A stretch of 64,000 bases of DNA from Clostridium_AT radicumherbarum (GTDB taxonomy: Bacteria; Bacillota; Clostridia; Clostridiales; Clostridiaceae): positions 310,001 to 374,000 of the forward strand of contig NZ_JBJHZY010000003.1 of assembly GCF_045310525.1 (NCBI RefSeq), in the 5' to 3' direction. The notes under the pieces are model-generated. The model saw only the letters and a program-made list of their open reading frames with translations, ran no database searches and had not been told where the DNA came from. Of the stretch, positions 16,541-25,290 are shown one piece after another. The stretch's first letter is position 1; every line of letters begins with the position of its first letter. The position numbers and the translations under genes were made by a program.

Positions 16541-17056
16541 TTACACTGCTGTGTTAGTTGGTGGTATAAACACTCTTGCAGCTAATTCTGTATCAAGCAT
16601 ATATAAGGCTGCGCTATCACTACCTATACGCTCAAGCTTTTTAATTACTGTGTTTACAGTAGACTCTTCTTCTACCTGTTCATCTATAAACCATTTTAAA
16701 AAGCTCATAGTAGCGTGGTTTCTTTCTTCTGCAGCAGCATCTGCTATAGTATATATATTTCTAGTGTTTGATTTTTCATGCTCAAGAGCAGCTTTAAAAG
16801 CTTCAAGAATTGAGCCATAGTCATTTCTTGGTTCTGGATTATTACTTATTCTTACTCTAGCATCCATATCCACTAGATAGTCGAAAAATTTCATTGCATG
16901 AAATCTTTCCTCTTCTGCTTGAACTCTAAAGAAATTAGCAAAGCCATCTAAGTCTTGATCTGCGCAGTAAGCGGACATTGCTAAGTACACATGTTCTGAA
17001 AAGAATTCATAATTTATCTGGTTGTTTATTAATTTTGTAAGTTTTTCGCTAAACAT
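16541..17056 (-). CDS. Ferritin (non-haem iron storage)
   Basis: This 171-residue protein is of the bacterial FtnA type. Ferroxidase-centre residues are visible in YEFFSEHVYLAMSAYC, FRVQAEEERFHAMKFFDYL (E-x-x-H), FKAALEHEKSNT and DEQVEEES. It oxidises Fe(II) and stores iron in a 24-mer shell (family knowledge). Two adjacent ATGs occur (17059 and 17056); the second is preferred as it gives a 7-nt gap to AGGAGG. A 7-2-7 palindrome lies about 57 nt upstream in the promoter region. Confidence 0.93.
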   Translation of the reverse strand: MFSEKLTKLINNQINYEFFSEHVYLAMSAYCADQDLDGFANFFRVQAEEERFHAMKFFDYLVDMDARVRISNNPEPRNDYGSILEAFKAALEHEKSNTRNIYTIADAAAEERNHATMSFLKWFIDEQVEEESTVNTVIKKLERIGSDSAALYMLDTELAARVFIPPTNTAV

Positions 17057-17112
17057 CATATTTCCTCCTAAGTATTTAATTTTTTATTTTATAAATGTAA
17101 TTTGGCATTATT

Positions 17113-17128
17113 TATTATATTTATAATA
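17113..17128. promoter_or_regulatory. Candidate operator upstream of ferritin
   Basis: TATTATA and TATAATA form a perfect 7-2-7 palindrome upstream of the ferritin gene, next to a TTGGCT box suitable as a -35. The A/T palindrome resembles PerR/Fur-type boxes, but in such AT-rich DNA this is weak evidence. Confidence 0.3.
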
Positions 17129-17200
17129 CTATAGTATAGCCAATTTTTAAATATAAATAAAAATAATTTTCAGATTATTAATATTTCCTAATAATAGTAA

Positions 17201-18394
17201 TTAAATAAACAATTTACCTATGTCTAGTAATCCTGATCCCTGACACCATTTGCTTACATCTACTTCCTTGCAGGACACCTTTAATAAGGAGCGGATATCC
17301 TTAAAGGAAAGGGCAGGGTTACTTTCTAAGAGTAAGGCACATGCTCCACAGATATAGGCTGCTGCACATGAAGTTCCTGAATAGGTAACATAGGGATTAT
17401 CTAAAGGCGGAGCATAGATTTTTAATCCATTTCTTTCGGAGGTGAAAGCTTTATTAGTATTAAGGGAACAAATATCTACACAGGCTGCCGATAAATCTGG
17501 CTTCTCTAGTTTTGAAAAAGGACCTATGGAGGAGTGAATATAAGGCTTTGGACTAGCAGTAGTATCTAAACCAGAAACTGTAATGCAATTAGGTAAAGTA
17601 GCAATTCCTCTAATAGTACCTTCCTTTGGACCATTGTTTCCACTTGGAACTACAACAGCTATGTTATTTTTAACAGCTAAATCAAATAATTTATTAAAGA
17701 GAGTCAGAATAAATTGATTATAATCTAACACTTCAAATGGAAGACAAAGAATTCTTATATTGAATTCCTCCCTTTCGCTCATAATAAGATCTATTGCATA
17801 TAAGACATCTGATATATATCCCCTTCCAATGCTGTTGAAGGCCTTAATTGAATAAATATGGCTGTCTTCTGCTATGCCTCTGTACATTCCTTTTGAAGAA
17901 TAACCGCTTCCGCAAATTATTCCACTTAACAAGGTACCATGTCCATTGTCGTCATAGGGATATTTAATATTATTAATAACATCGAAAAATTTTTTAACCT
18001 TGTGATTAGGGTGAATAAGATCATTATGAGGATATGTTCCGGTATCTATAAGTCCAATACCAACACCTTTTCCTGTAAACTTATACTTCTCGCGAGAACT
18101 TATACCATTTGCATTTAAAACGCTGCTGCCACACAAAATGGCCGTGGTATCAAAGGATATATGGGATACCTCCGGGTACTCTAGCAATCTTTCAATACTC
18201 CCTGCGGATAAATATGCACTTATACAGTTTAAAGAGGGAATTGAATGTATTAGTTCAGCCTTAAAAGATTTTATCTTCTTCTCTATATTTTCTCTAAGGG
18301 TTTTACATTGAATTATTACTCTATAGTGCTTATAGTAATTATTAGATACAGCAATTTTTAAACTAGGATCTAATTTGTTTTTTAAAGAGAACAA
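17201..18394 (-). CDS. Subtilisin-like S8 family serine protease
   Basis: The 397-residue product has a complete S8 catalytic triad: Asp117 (LIDTGTYPHNDL), His152 (DDNGHGTLLSG) and Ser342 (YSGTSCAAAYICG). The oxyanion Asn is in VVPSGNNGP. The first 80-90 residues look like an I9-type propeptide or inhibitor fold and there is no signal peptide, so it may act in the cytoplasm or forespore, like AprX or CspABC-type proteases. It is a single gene, separated from the next minus-strand gene upstream by a terminator. The precise substrate is unknown. Confidence 0.9.
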   Translation of the reverse strand: MFSLKNKLDPSLKIAVSNNYYKHYRVIIQCKTLRENIEKKIKSFKAELIHSIPSLNCISAYLSAGSIERLLEYPEVSHISFDTTAILCGSSVLNANGISSREKYKFTGKGVGIGLIDTGTYPHNDLIHPNHKVKKFFDVINNIKYPYDDNGHGTLLSGIICGSGYSSKGMYRGIAEDSHIYSIKAFNSIGRGYISDVLYAIDLIMSEREEFNIRILCLPFEVLDYNQFILTLFNKLFDLAVKNNIAVVVPSGNNGPKEGTIRGIATLPNCITVSGLDTTASPKPYIHSSIGPFSKLEKPDLSAACVDICSLNTNKAFTSERNGLKIYAPPLDNPYVTYSGTSCAAAYICGACALLLESNPALSFKDIRSLLKVSCKEVDVSKWCQGSGLLDIGKLFI

Positions 18395-18470
18395 ATGAAG
18401 CCTCCTGAAAAAATGGTTCCATTATATATTATGTTTGTTTTATAATATTGATACAAATTATAAAACAAAA

Positions 18471-18492
18471 GGTTTTGCCATTAGGCAAAACC
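18471..18492 (-). terminator. Terminator of the PspA-containing operon
   Basis: On the minus strand GGTTTTGCC and GGCAAAACC pair with a 4-nt loop, followed by TTTTGTTTT. It starts about 25 nt after the stop of the 217-residue protein gene. Confidence 0.85.
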
Positions 18493-18515
18493 AATTTTTT
18501 AATTATTAAACATAG

Positions 18516-19169
18516 TTATTGCTCCACACTCTGATAAGTGGAAACAATGAAATCAAATTCATCCCCATCTGTAATCTCTCCATAGCTGTCCTCCGAGATA
18601 CCAGGGAAATAATAAAGTATAAATTTTTCCTCTGTTCTTAGATTCCTTATTATAATATATTTTTGATCCTTTGCTATATTTTGAAGTGTAGCTAGTACAT
18701 TAAATCTATCAACATCGCCAGTTTTATCATTGTTTAAAGTTAAAATCCAGTTATCGTGGAAGGTGACATTTATTTTTTCATGATCGCAAAATACTATTCT
18801 TGAATTTTCACGACAGCCAAGACAACCGTCAAATTTGTCCTCGGTGCAGTTTCTATAAACACATTCACTGCAGTGTTCTAGCTGATTTAAGCTTTCAGCA
18901 TTATCATGCTTATAAGAATTTAAAAGGTCAATATATTTGTCATCATTAAAGAAACTAAGAAAACCACCTTTTTTGTGTACCTCTCCTTCAGATGTTTCTA
19001 TAAGATCAATATATTTTTTAAGAACAGGAAGTTTGGTTACATATTTTCTTTTATTAAGCTCACCATTTTCTAAAAATGGAGAAACATTGTCTACAGCGTA
19101 GGTAAGGTCCACATAGACCTTACCATAACGCTCTCTTTCATGTTTTAGGAAATCTTCAGCTCTTCCCAT
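18516..19169 (-). CDS. Hypothetical cysteine-cluster protein in the PspA operon
   Basis: I do not recognise this 217-residue protein. It is soluble and acidic. Its centre holds five closely spaced cysteines, in HCSECVYRNC and DGCLGCRENS, plus a nearby FCDHEK, which together look like a metal-binding site. The C-terminal part (about 150-217) resembles a small beta-rich domain of the DUF1292 kind (YIIIRNLRTEEKFILYYFP), a weak resemblance. It starts 8 nt after the PspA-family stop, so the two are co-translated, and a terminator follows. A role in envelope stress together with PspA is inferred from context only. Confidence 0.6.
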   Translation of the reverse strand: MGRAEDFLKHERERYGKVYVDLTYAVDNVSPFLENGELNKRKYVTKLPVLKKYIDLIETSEGEVHKKGGFLSFFNDDKYIDLLNSYKHDNAESLNQLEHCSECVYRNCTEDKFDGCLGCRENSRIVFCDHEKINVTFHDNWILTLNNDKTGDVDRFNVLATLQNIAKDQKYIIIRNLRTEEKFILYYFPGISEDSYGEITDGDEFDFIVSTYQSVEQ

Positions 19170-19177
19170 GTAATCAC

Positions 19178-19825
19178 CTATTGTTTATATTTTTTTAGTT
19201 CTTCGTCAAGATCTACTTCATTAAGCTCTTTAAATTCATCTTCAAGAGATGTATCTGTCTTTAATTCTCCAAGACCTTCAGCATAAGCTTCCTTCTTTTG
19301 AATCTTTCTTTCAATATCATCTACACTAATTTTATTGCTCTTAGTTTCTACATTTGCAAGTATCTCATTTACTTTACCGCTAGCCTCTGCATTATTATAT
19401 CTTGCTGCAGCTTCATCTCTATACCTTCTTGTCTTTTCGATTTCTTCCTCTAGTTCTTTAAGCTTTGCTTTTACAGAATCTGCTTTTTGACGAGCATCTT
19501 CATAGCTAGCCTTTAAGCCTCCATAACTCTTATCAGCTTCAAGTTTTTTTGCAAGAGCTTTTTTAGCTAATTCTTCATTACCCTTACTCATAGCTAGCTT
19601 AACTTTTTCGTCAAAATCCTTAGATTCTTTTTCTGCTGCCTCCATCTTCTTTTCAATTTCATGAACATTACCAAGAATTTGAGCAGATGAAAGCTTTGCA
19701 TTGTTTAAGCTTTCTTCCATATCTCTTACCTTCTGATCAAGTAGTTCAATTGGATTCTCCATATCGTCAATTGCGTTGTTTACCTTTGCTCTAAAGATGT
19801 TGGACATTCTTCCGAATACTCCCAT
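19178..19825 (-). CDS. PspA/IM30 (Vipp1) family protein
   Basis: The 215-residue protein is almost entirely coiled coil, with the family N-terminus GVFGRMSNIFRAKVNNAIDDMENP (amphipathic helix, then the DxxxDP-like turn). PspA proteins bind stressed membranes and oligomerise into ESCRT-III-like assemblies (family knowledge). An ORF extension upstream to 19873 exists, but ATG 19825 has GAGGAGG 8 nt before it. It lies between a Ser/Gly-rich membrane protein gene and a Cys-cluster protein gene on the same strand. Confidence 0.88.
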   Translation of the reverse strand: MGVFGRMSNIFRAKVNNAIDDMENPIELLDQKVRDMEESLNNAKLSSAQILGNVHEIEKKMEAAEKESKDFDEKVKLAMSKGNEELAKKALAKKLEADKSYGGLKASYEDARQKADSVKAKLKELEEEIEKTRRYRDEAAARYNNAEASGKVNEILANVETKSNKISVDDIERKIQKKEAYAEGLGELKTDTSLEDEFKELNEVDLDEELKKYKQ

Positions 19826-19893
19826 TTTAATAATCCTCCTCAAAATTTTAATAAATAATTTGTACTTACTCACATTTTGTTAGTAAGTTTATT

Positions 19894-19918
19894 GTAAAAG
19901 TCCATTTTGGACTAGTAC
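19894..19918 (-). repeat. Family B hairpin repeat, degenerate copy
   Basis: On the minus strand GTACTAGTCC, loop AAAAT, GGACTTTTAC. It resembles the first hairpin of the repeats at 26252 and 52110. Its TAG is the stop codon of the Ser/Gly-rich protein gene, and AAGAAGG precedes it. Confidence 0.55.
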
Positions 19919-20493
19919 CTTCTTCTTGAATTTCTTATTATCTTATATATAACAACTATTACAATTATTAATAATATAAGCCTAATAATACTGCTGAAAA
20001 TATTACCTATAGCCTGAATTGGGCTATAGTATCCTCCATAATAGGAACCAAGGCTGTGTGATCCCCATGGAATAGGAATTGGTATTGGTAAAATACTTCT
20101 TTTGGTGCCGCTTGAGCTGGAAGAACCTCCTGTGTTTCCTGAAGAACTCTTTGGAGCAGTGCTAAAGCCTCCTGATTTAAAGCCTCCAGAAGATGATTTG
20201 GAAGAACTAGAGCTGCTAGAAGATGACTTGCTAGAGCTAGAGCTTCCAGGAAAGGACTTTGGAGTGCTAAAGCCACCGGATTTAAAGCCTCCAGAAGAAG
20301 ATTTAGAGCTGCTAAAGCTGCTGGAAGATTTAAAACCTCCTGATTTACCTGCGGCATATACGGTGCTATAATGCCTATCCCCTTTAAAGTTATTTAAGAA
20401 TGCAGGTGATAAAACATCAACTGATATAAAGAGAATAGCCAAAATAATACTGAACAATATTCTATTTTTTTTATTAATTTCCTTCACCCCCAC
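19912..20493 (-). CDS. Ser/Gly-rich membrane protein upstream of pspA
   Basis: This 193-residue protein has an N-terminal signal/anchor helix (about 12-32), then a 90-residue Ser/Gly/Lys/Phe low-complexity region with an approximate repeat (SSGGFKSGGFS occurs twice). A Pro/Ile-rich hinge (LPIPIPIPWG) and a C-terminal membrane helix (about 165-187) with the basic end RNSRRRY follow. The start codon is GTG at 20493 within a GGGGGTGAAGGA context and is uncertain. The last codons overlap a family B hairpin. The layout suggests an envelope protein working with PspA, but no function is established. Confidence 0.65.
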   Translation of the reverse strand: MGVKEINKKNRILFSIILAILFISVDVLSPAFLNNFKGDRHYSTVYAAGKSGGFKSSSSFSSSKSSSGGFKSGGFSTPKSFPGSSSSSKSSSSSSSSSKSSSGGFKSGGFSTAPKSSSGNTGGSSSSSGTKRSILPIPIPIPWGSHSLGSYYGGYYSPIQAIGNIFSSIIRLILLIIVIVVIYKIIRNSRRRY

Positions 20494-20859
20494 GAAAAAG
20501 TAATATAATGTAATTATACAGCTTTTTGAATAAACTTCATATTCAATGTTTATTCCTTGTGTATTTGATTATGATTAAATTTGTTTCAGATAACTTATGT
20601 TTTTATTATAGGTTATATAATACCATATTACAAGTATAATAATAACCTGTATAATCCATATTAAAACCATTTAATTTGTTTGTTCAATTGTATCTTAATA
20701 TATCTCCAATTATCTCCTATTTTCTTTAAATTTAAAAATAATTTCTTATAAAATATAACTTGTAATGGGTTTATCAATAACTTATAATATAAGTAAGAGA
20801 ATTAATAAAGTAACTTTTAATTATTTATTATATAAATATAATATGGAGGAGGAGTAATA
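20494..20859. other. Gene-free divergent intergenic region
   Basis: These 366 nt separate the divergent PspA-operon and DUF1836 genes. They are very AT-rich and must hold promoters for both directions. An imperfect inverted repeat AGGTTAT / ATAACCT lies at about 20612-20650. I see no ORF or known RNA. Confidence 0.5.
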
Positions 20860-21456
20860 ATGGAGGATAGCAGTAAATATGGAATAGATTTTATAAAGAA
20901 AATGGCTGCTGAAATCTCAAGTAACACAATAGTATCCTACGATGATTTGCCGAGGTATGATTTATTTTTATCACAGGTAATAGATTTTCTGAATGATAAA
21001 TTCGAGGATGAAAAATACACCACTAATATTGTACAAAATTATATAAAGGGAGAAGTTATATCAAAGCCTGAAGACGGAAAGAAAAGGGGCTATACAAAGG
21101 ATCATCTGGCACAACTTTTATTATTAAGTTATATGAGACCAATTCTTACAACTGAAGAAATAAAAAAAGTTTTCAAGTTAGCTTTTAATAATATTAATAG
21201 TAATAGTGATGATATTATTTCTTGGAAAATGGCCTATAAGGTTTTTTCAAACCTTCAAGAAGAGATGTTTCAAAACTTTCTTAAGGAAGACCATTTTAAA
21301 GAAGATATAATTAATGATTTAATTAGTGACAGTGAACTTAGGGAAGAGGATAAGGAAAGAATAGGAGTCTTTTTAATAGTCATGACTTTAATCGCTGAGG
21401 CTAGTGCAATTAAAAAACTAGCTAAGAAAATAATTGATGAATATAATCAAGAATAA
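20860..21456 (+). CDS. DUF1836 domain protein
   Basis: The 198-residue protein matches the DUF1836 pattern: DDLPRYDLFLSQVIDFLND in its N-terminal part, then IVQNYIKGEVISKPEDGKKRGYTKDHLAQLLLL, which looks like a MerR-type winged helix. The C-terminal half is helical. Members are putative DNA-binding proteins of Firmicutes with no established regulon. A strong GGAGGAG lies 6 nt before ATG 20860. Confidence 0.82.
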   Translation: MEDSSKYGIDFIKKMAAEISSNTIVSYDDLPRYDLFLSQVIDFLNDKFEDEKYTTNIVQNYIKGEVISKPEDGKKRGYTKDHLAQLLLLSYMRPILTTEEIKKVFKLAFNNINSNSDDIISWKMAYKVFSNLQEEMFQNFLKEDHFKEDIINDLISDSELREEDKERIGVFLIVMTLIAEASAIKKLAKKIIDEYNQE

Positions 21457-21521
21457 TTTAATATCTGAATGTGTAAAATTAATTTTTAAAGTGAAATTAA
21501 ACTTATATGAAAGGTAAGAAT

Positions 21522-22358
21522 ATGAGTAATTTTGTTACACCGAAATGGCTTTATGAACATCTTAAAAATAATGACCTAGTTATAGCAGACTGTAGAGCAG
21601 ATTTATTTGATAAGGATTATGGCAGAAGAGTCTATGATGAAGGGCACATTGAAGGAGCACAATTTATAGAGGTAAAAAAAGATTTAGCAGGAGAAATTAA
21701 GGAGCATGGAGGCAGAAGCCCTATGCCTTTACTTAAGGTATTTAAAGAAAAACTTGAGGCTATAGGAATAGATAAGAGCAAAATAGTGGTTGCCTATGAT
21801 GAGGCGGATCTTGCAGGTGCAGAAAGATTTTGGTGGATGTTAAAGTATATAGGCCATGATAAGGTATATGTTTTAAACGGTGGAATAAGGGCTTGGCAAA
21901 GAGAGACTTATCCGTTAACTACGAAAGTCAGGAAAAATGAAAAAGGTAAAATTGAATTAAAACTTGATAAAAGCCTAATTACAAATATAAGTGAAGTTAA
22001 GGATAATATGAGCAAAGAAGGCTTTGTTATAGTTGATTCTAGGGCAAAAGAAAGATATAAGGGAGATATTGAACCAATAGATAAAAAGGCAGGACATATT
22101 CCTGGAGCCGTGAATTATCATTGGAAGGATGTATTAAAAGAAAATGGTGAATTTAGATCAAAAGAAGAATTAGAAGTTCATTTTAGAATGCTTAAGGTAT
22201 ATAAGAATATTACTTTGCAATGCGGTTCAGGCATAGATGCCTGCGGTAACTTCATAGCAATGAGTGAAATAAATATGAAGCCTAAGCTCTATGTGGGCAG
22301 CTGGAGTGATTGGGTAAGCTATGATAATAACCCAATAGCAGTAGGAGAAAAACCGTGA
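21522..22358 (+). CDS. Sulfurtransferase with two rhodanese domains
   Basis: The 278-residue product has an inactive N-terminal rhodanese domain (about 1-130) and a catalytic C-terminal one (about 145-275) with Cys234 in the loop CGSGIDAC. Mercaptopyruvate sulfurtransferases usually have CGSGVTA and thiosulfate sulfurtransferases CRKGVTA, so here Thr is replaced by Asp. It transfers sulfane sulfur to thiophilic acceptors. ATG 21507 lacks a ribosome binding site; ATG 21522 follows AAAGG by 8 nt. Confidence 0.87.
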   Translation: MSNFVTPKWLYEHLKNNDLVIADCRADLFDKDYGRRVYDEGHIEGAQFIEVKKDLAGEIKEHGGRSPMPLLKVFKEKLEAIGIDKSKIVVAYDEADLAGAERFWWMLKYIGHDKVYVLNGGIRAWQRETYPLTTKVRKNEKGKIELKLDKSLITNISEVKDNMSKEGFVIVDSRAKERYKGDIEPIDKKAGHIPGAVNYHWKDVLKENGEFRSKEELEVHFRMLKVYKNITLQCGSGIDACGNFIAMSEINMKPKLYVGSWSDWVSYDNNPIAVGEKP

Positions 22359-22470
22359 GCTAGATTTCATATTTCTTATTAATAAAATTTATTTCGAATT
22401 TGGATAGAATCTTTAACAGTGTGAAAAATAATATGGAGGTGTATAAGTTTTAAGAGGAAGGTGGAAAAAG

Positions 22471-23367
22471 ATGAAATCTGCATTTGTTAAGGATCTTAAG
22501 AATAAAGAAATTATAGATGGTACTTTTATGATAATGAAGATTCTTTCTAAAGAAGGGAAGAACTTAACTGTCTACATTGGAGATAAGACTGGGGATTTAA
22601 AGGCACGTATTACAGAAGCCGATGACAATCTAAAGGTTGGAGATGTTATTAATATAAGGGGTAACAATAACTTTGAACTACTGGTAACCAAATATAAAAG
22701 AGAAAGCAGATTTAATTTAAATGATTTTTTACCTTGCTTAAGTAAGCCACTTGAAGAAATATTAAATGAGTTGGATAAAATCTCCGAGGAGGAATTTAAA
22801 ACAACGGAATGCAAGGCCTTAAATAATTATTTCTTTAATAATCAAACTTTTGTAGAAAGGTTTAAAAGAGGAATAGGTGGACTTAATCAGCATCATAATT
22901 ATATAGGAGGTCTAGCAGAACATACCCTGAATGTAATGTACATGGCTAAGACAATTGCCTATAGATATGACTGCAGATATAAGGACCTAGCAATTCTTTC
23001 TGCAAAGCTTCATGATATAGGAAAAATTGAAGAATATAACGTAGATGGACCTTTTTCTGTTTCTATGAGAGGCGAAATGGAAGGACATATAGTTATAGGA
23101 ATAACTATGTTGGAGGAAGCTTTTAAAGCCGGAGGGGATATTTATAGTGAAGATTTTAAAAATAGGGTAAAAGGCTGTATAGTTCAGCATCATGGTAAAG
23201 TGGAATTTGGATCGCCGAAAACTCCAAATACGGAGGAAGCCTTTATTGTCCATTATGCTGATTTTGTAGATGCAACCTTTAATAAATTAGGCCAGGTAAA
23301 GGATAAAACCGAACTAGATGCTTGGTCTGACTATGATAGAAGAATAGGGGCTAGATTGCTGCATTAG
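22471..23367 (+). CDS. YhaM-like 3'-5' exoribonuclease (OB fold plus HD domain)
   Basis: The 298-residue protein has an N-terminal OB-type nucleic-acid-binding domain (about 12-90) and an HD metal-dependent hydrolase domain with GGLAEHTLNVMYMA, SAKLHDIGKIEEY and VQHHGKVEFGSP. This layout is that of YhaM, a Mn-dependent 3'-5' exonuclease of Firmicutes. The length fits (YhaM is about 310). GAGGAAGGTGG precedes ATG 22471. Confidence 0.85.
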   Translation: MKSAFVKDLKNKEIIDGTFMIMKILSKEGKNLTVYIGDKTGDLKARITEADDNLKVGDVINIRGNNNFELLVTKYKRESRFNLNDFLPCLSKPLEEILNELDKISEEEFKTTECKALNNYFFNNQTFVERFKRGIGGLNQHHNYIGGLAEHTLNVMYMAKTIAYRYDCRYKDLAILSAKLHDIGKIEEYNVDGPFSVSMRGEMEGHIVIGITMLEEAFKAGGDIYSEDFKNRVKGCIVQHHGKVEFGSPKTPNTEEAFIVHYADFVDATFNKLGQVKDKTELDAWSDYDRRIGARLLH

Positions 23368-23583
23368 TTAAGAATTAACTAAATTCTGTTTTCAGTATAA
23401 ATGTATATATTATTTTCAATAGCAATTATAAGAAAATTCAAAAAAAACCTAAAAAAACTATAAATATTCATAAAAATGACTGGTTAACCAATAAGTTACT
23501 GTTAATTAACAAATTCTTCACAATATCATGATATTATTATATTAAGAAGTTAGATCCCCCTTAGAGATAATTTCTAAACGTAA

Positions 23584-23619
23584 AGGTGTTAGACTATGTG
23601 TACTAACACCTATTTTTTT
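23584..23619 (+). terminator. Isolated terminator, possible end of a small RNA
   Basis: A 9-bp stem AGGTGTTAG / CTAACACCT with a 10-nt loop is followed by seven T. It lies 217 nt after the yhaM-like stop inside the 325-nt gap 23368-23692. A TTAACA box (23506-23511) and TATTAT (23532-23537) lie upstream with a long 20-nt spacer, so a short independent transcript is conceivable. The rest of the gap shows nothing I recognise. Confidence 0.6.
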
Positions 23620-23692
23620 ATTTTAAAATATAGAAAATGCTATAATATTATGTAATTTCATCTCTGGGGTTAGTAAGATAACTTAATAAGTT

Positions 23693-24436
23693 TTAAGCTT
23701 TCCATTTACATATTACCTCTTCGAGTATATCAATTAAAATAAACAAAGAGAAACCGAGGAGGCTTATTACAAGTATCCCAGCATACATGCTTATGTAATC
23801 AATTCTAGTCCAAGCATCAAGTATATAATAACCAATTCCATATTGTGTTCCATAGCCTTCAGCAAAAAATAAAATTGAAAGAGCTGTACCTACGGATAAT
23901 CTTAAGTTAGTCAATAATTCTGGCATAATAGCAGGGAGAGTTATGTTTGTAAAAATCTGAAGCCTAGAAGCACCCAGACTTTTTATAGGGTTATAGGTTT
24001 CCTCTGGAATATTTATTACTGCATCTCTAACTGCAACAATAATTTGAAATATCAATATTAATACTATAAGAATTACCTTGGAGGAATCTCCAAGACCAAA
24101 TAATAACATTACAACTGGCAGCAAAGCTGTTTTAGGTATAGGATAAGTAAAATAGACTAAAGGATTTAATATTTTATTCCAAAACTTAGAATAAGCCATA
24201 ATCAGGCCTATGGCAACTCCCAGCACCAGAGAAATAATAAGTCCAAAGGATACTCTATAAAGGCTTACTAAAACATGCAGGTACAATTTTTCATCATATA
24301 GATTAGTTAAATTAAAATATATGTCAGTAGGTTTTGGAAGTACTCTCATATTAATTACTACAGCAAGAATATACCATAAGATATTAAATAGTATAAAGCC
24401 CTCTATAAAAAGCTTAATTTTCTTTTTTACCTTCAT
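23693..24436 (-). CDS. ABC importer permease (SsuC/TauC/ThiX type)
   Basis: The 247-residue permease has about six membrane helices and the EAA-type loop SLGASRLQIFTNITLPAIMPEL, which contacts the ATPase. It belongs to the nitrate/sulfonate/taurine (NMT1-partner) permease family. ATG 24436 overlaps the ATPase stop as ATGA, the usual coupled arrangement; an ATG at 24445 lacks a spaced ribosome binding site. It is the last gene of the minus-strand run that includes UbiA and UbiD homologues. Confidence 0.88.
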   Translation of the reverse strand: MKVKKKIKLFIEGFILFNILWYILAVVINMRVLPKPTDIYFNLTNLYDEKLYLHVLVSLYRVSFGLIISLVLGVAIGLIMAYSKFWNKILNPLVYFTYPIPKTALLPVVMLLFGLGDSSKVILIVLILIFQIIVAVRDAVINIPEETYNPIKSLGASRLQIFTNITLPAIMPELLTNLRLSVGTALSILFFAEGYGTQYGIGYYILDAWTRIDYISMYAGILVISLLGFSLFILIDILEEVICKWKA

Positions 24437-25185
24437 ATTTTCCATCCTTTTTTAATTATGCTTCTTATATGTGAAGATAATTTAAGATATTCTTCCTTTT
24501 CTCGCAGGTTTTCAGTATTAAAGAGGGAATTATCAATTATCTCTACTATAGTACCTGGGCAGTGGGATAATATTACGATTTTTTTCCCCATGTATATGGC
24601 TTCTTCAATGCTGTGAGTAACAAATACTGTAGTGGTCTTATACTTATTCCAAATTTCAATAAAAAGTTCCTGTGCTTCCTCTCGTGTAAGAGCATCTAGT
24701 GCTGAAAATGGTTCATCCATTAAGAGTAAATCTGAATTCATAATAAAGGCTCTGGCTATAGCCACCCTTTGCCTTTGACCACCGCTTAATTCCTTTGGAT
24801 ATCTATCCATTAAAGAATCTATATTTAATTTGGAAAGAATATACTTAATTCTTTCCTTCATTTCCTTATCTATAGTTCTTCCCTTGATTTTTATAGAAAG
24901 AAGACAGTTCTTTTCAACGTTCTTCCAGGGAAGGAGTCCAAAGTTTTGAGGTATAAATCCAATGTTATGTATCTTTGGATTTATACCTTCATTATTAATA
25001 AGAATATTGCCTTCATAATTTTTTAGAATTCCACTTAGGGCATTTAGAAAAGTGGATTTACCGCAGCCTGAAGGACCTATTACAGCATAAATATCTCCAG
25101 AAGAAATATTTATGCTTATAGGCCCAAGTGCGTTTACCTCTTTTTTTGCACTGTAGCTCACAGAAAGCTTATCTACCTCTACCAT
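24433..25185 (-). CDS. ABC importer ATP-binding protein (SsuB/TauB type)
   Basis: The 250-residue ATPase has Walker A GPSGCGKS (about 37-44), Q-loop FIPQNFGLLPW, signature LSGGQRQRVAIARAF, Walker B LLLMDEPFSALDALTR and H-loop VFVTHSIEEA. It energises import together with the downstream permease (4-nt overlap) and the upstream lipoprotein. Two tandem family A hairpin repeats occupy its 5' leader, and the AAGGAGG used for translation is the end of the inner copy. Confidence 0.93.
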   Translation of the reverse strand: MVEVDKLSVSYSAKKEVNALGPISINISSGDIYAVIGPSGCGKSTFLNALSGILKNYEGNILINNEGINPKIHNIGFIPQNFGLLPWKNVEKNCLLSIKIKGRTIDKEMKERIKYILSKLNIDSLMDRYPKELSGGQRQRVAIARAFIMNSDLLLMDEPFSALDALTREEAQELFIEIWNKYKTTTVFVTHSIEEAIYMGKKIVILSHCPGTIVEIIDNSLFNTENLREKEEYLKLSSHIRSIIKKGWKI

Positions 25186-25191
25186 GAAAAG

Positions 25192-25290
25192 GTCCTCCTT
25201 GTATTCCTCTCCTGCACATGAGGATTATTAATCCTCATGCCTCCCGTATTCCTTCCCAGCACAGGAAGAATATCAATCTTCCTGCCTCCG
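25192..25290 (-). repeat. Family A hairpin repeats, two tandem copies
   Basis: Each copy on the minus strand reads GGAGGC, a stem, an AT-rich loop, the complementary stem, then a tail like GGAATAC and another GGAGG. Stems: AGGAAGA / TCTTCCT (25284-25262) and CATGAGGAT / ATCCTCATG (25239-25217). The last AAGGAGG serves the ATPase gene start at 25185. Confidence 0.75.

Noticed and set aside
20007..20371. Long ORFs antisense and in another frame to the Ser/Gly-rich gene
   Set aside because: They arise from the repetitive Ser/Gly codons (Leu/Ala- or Glu/Pro-rich shadows). Only the frame 19912-20493 has anchors at both ends and operon context.
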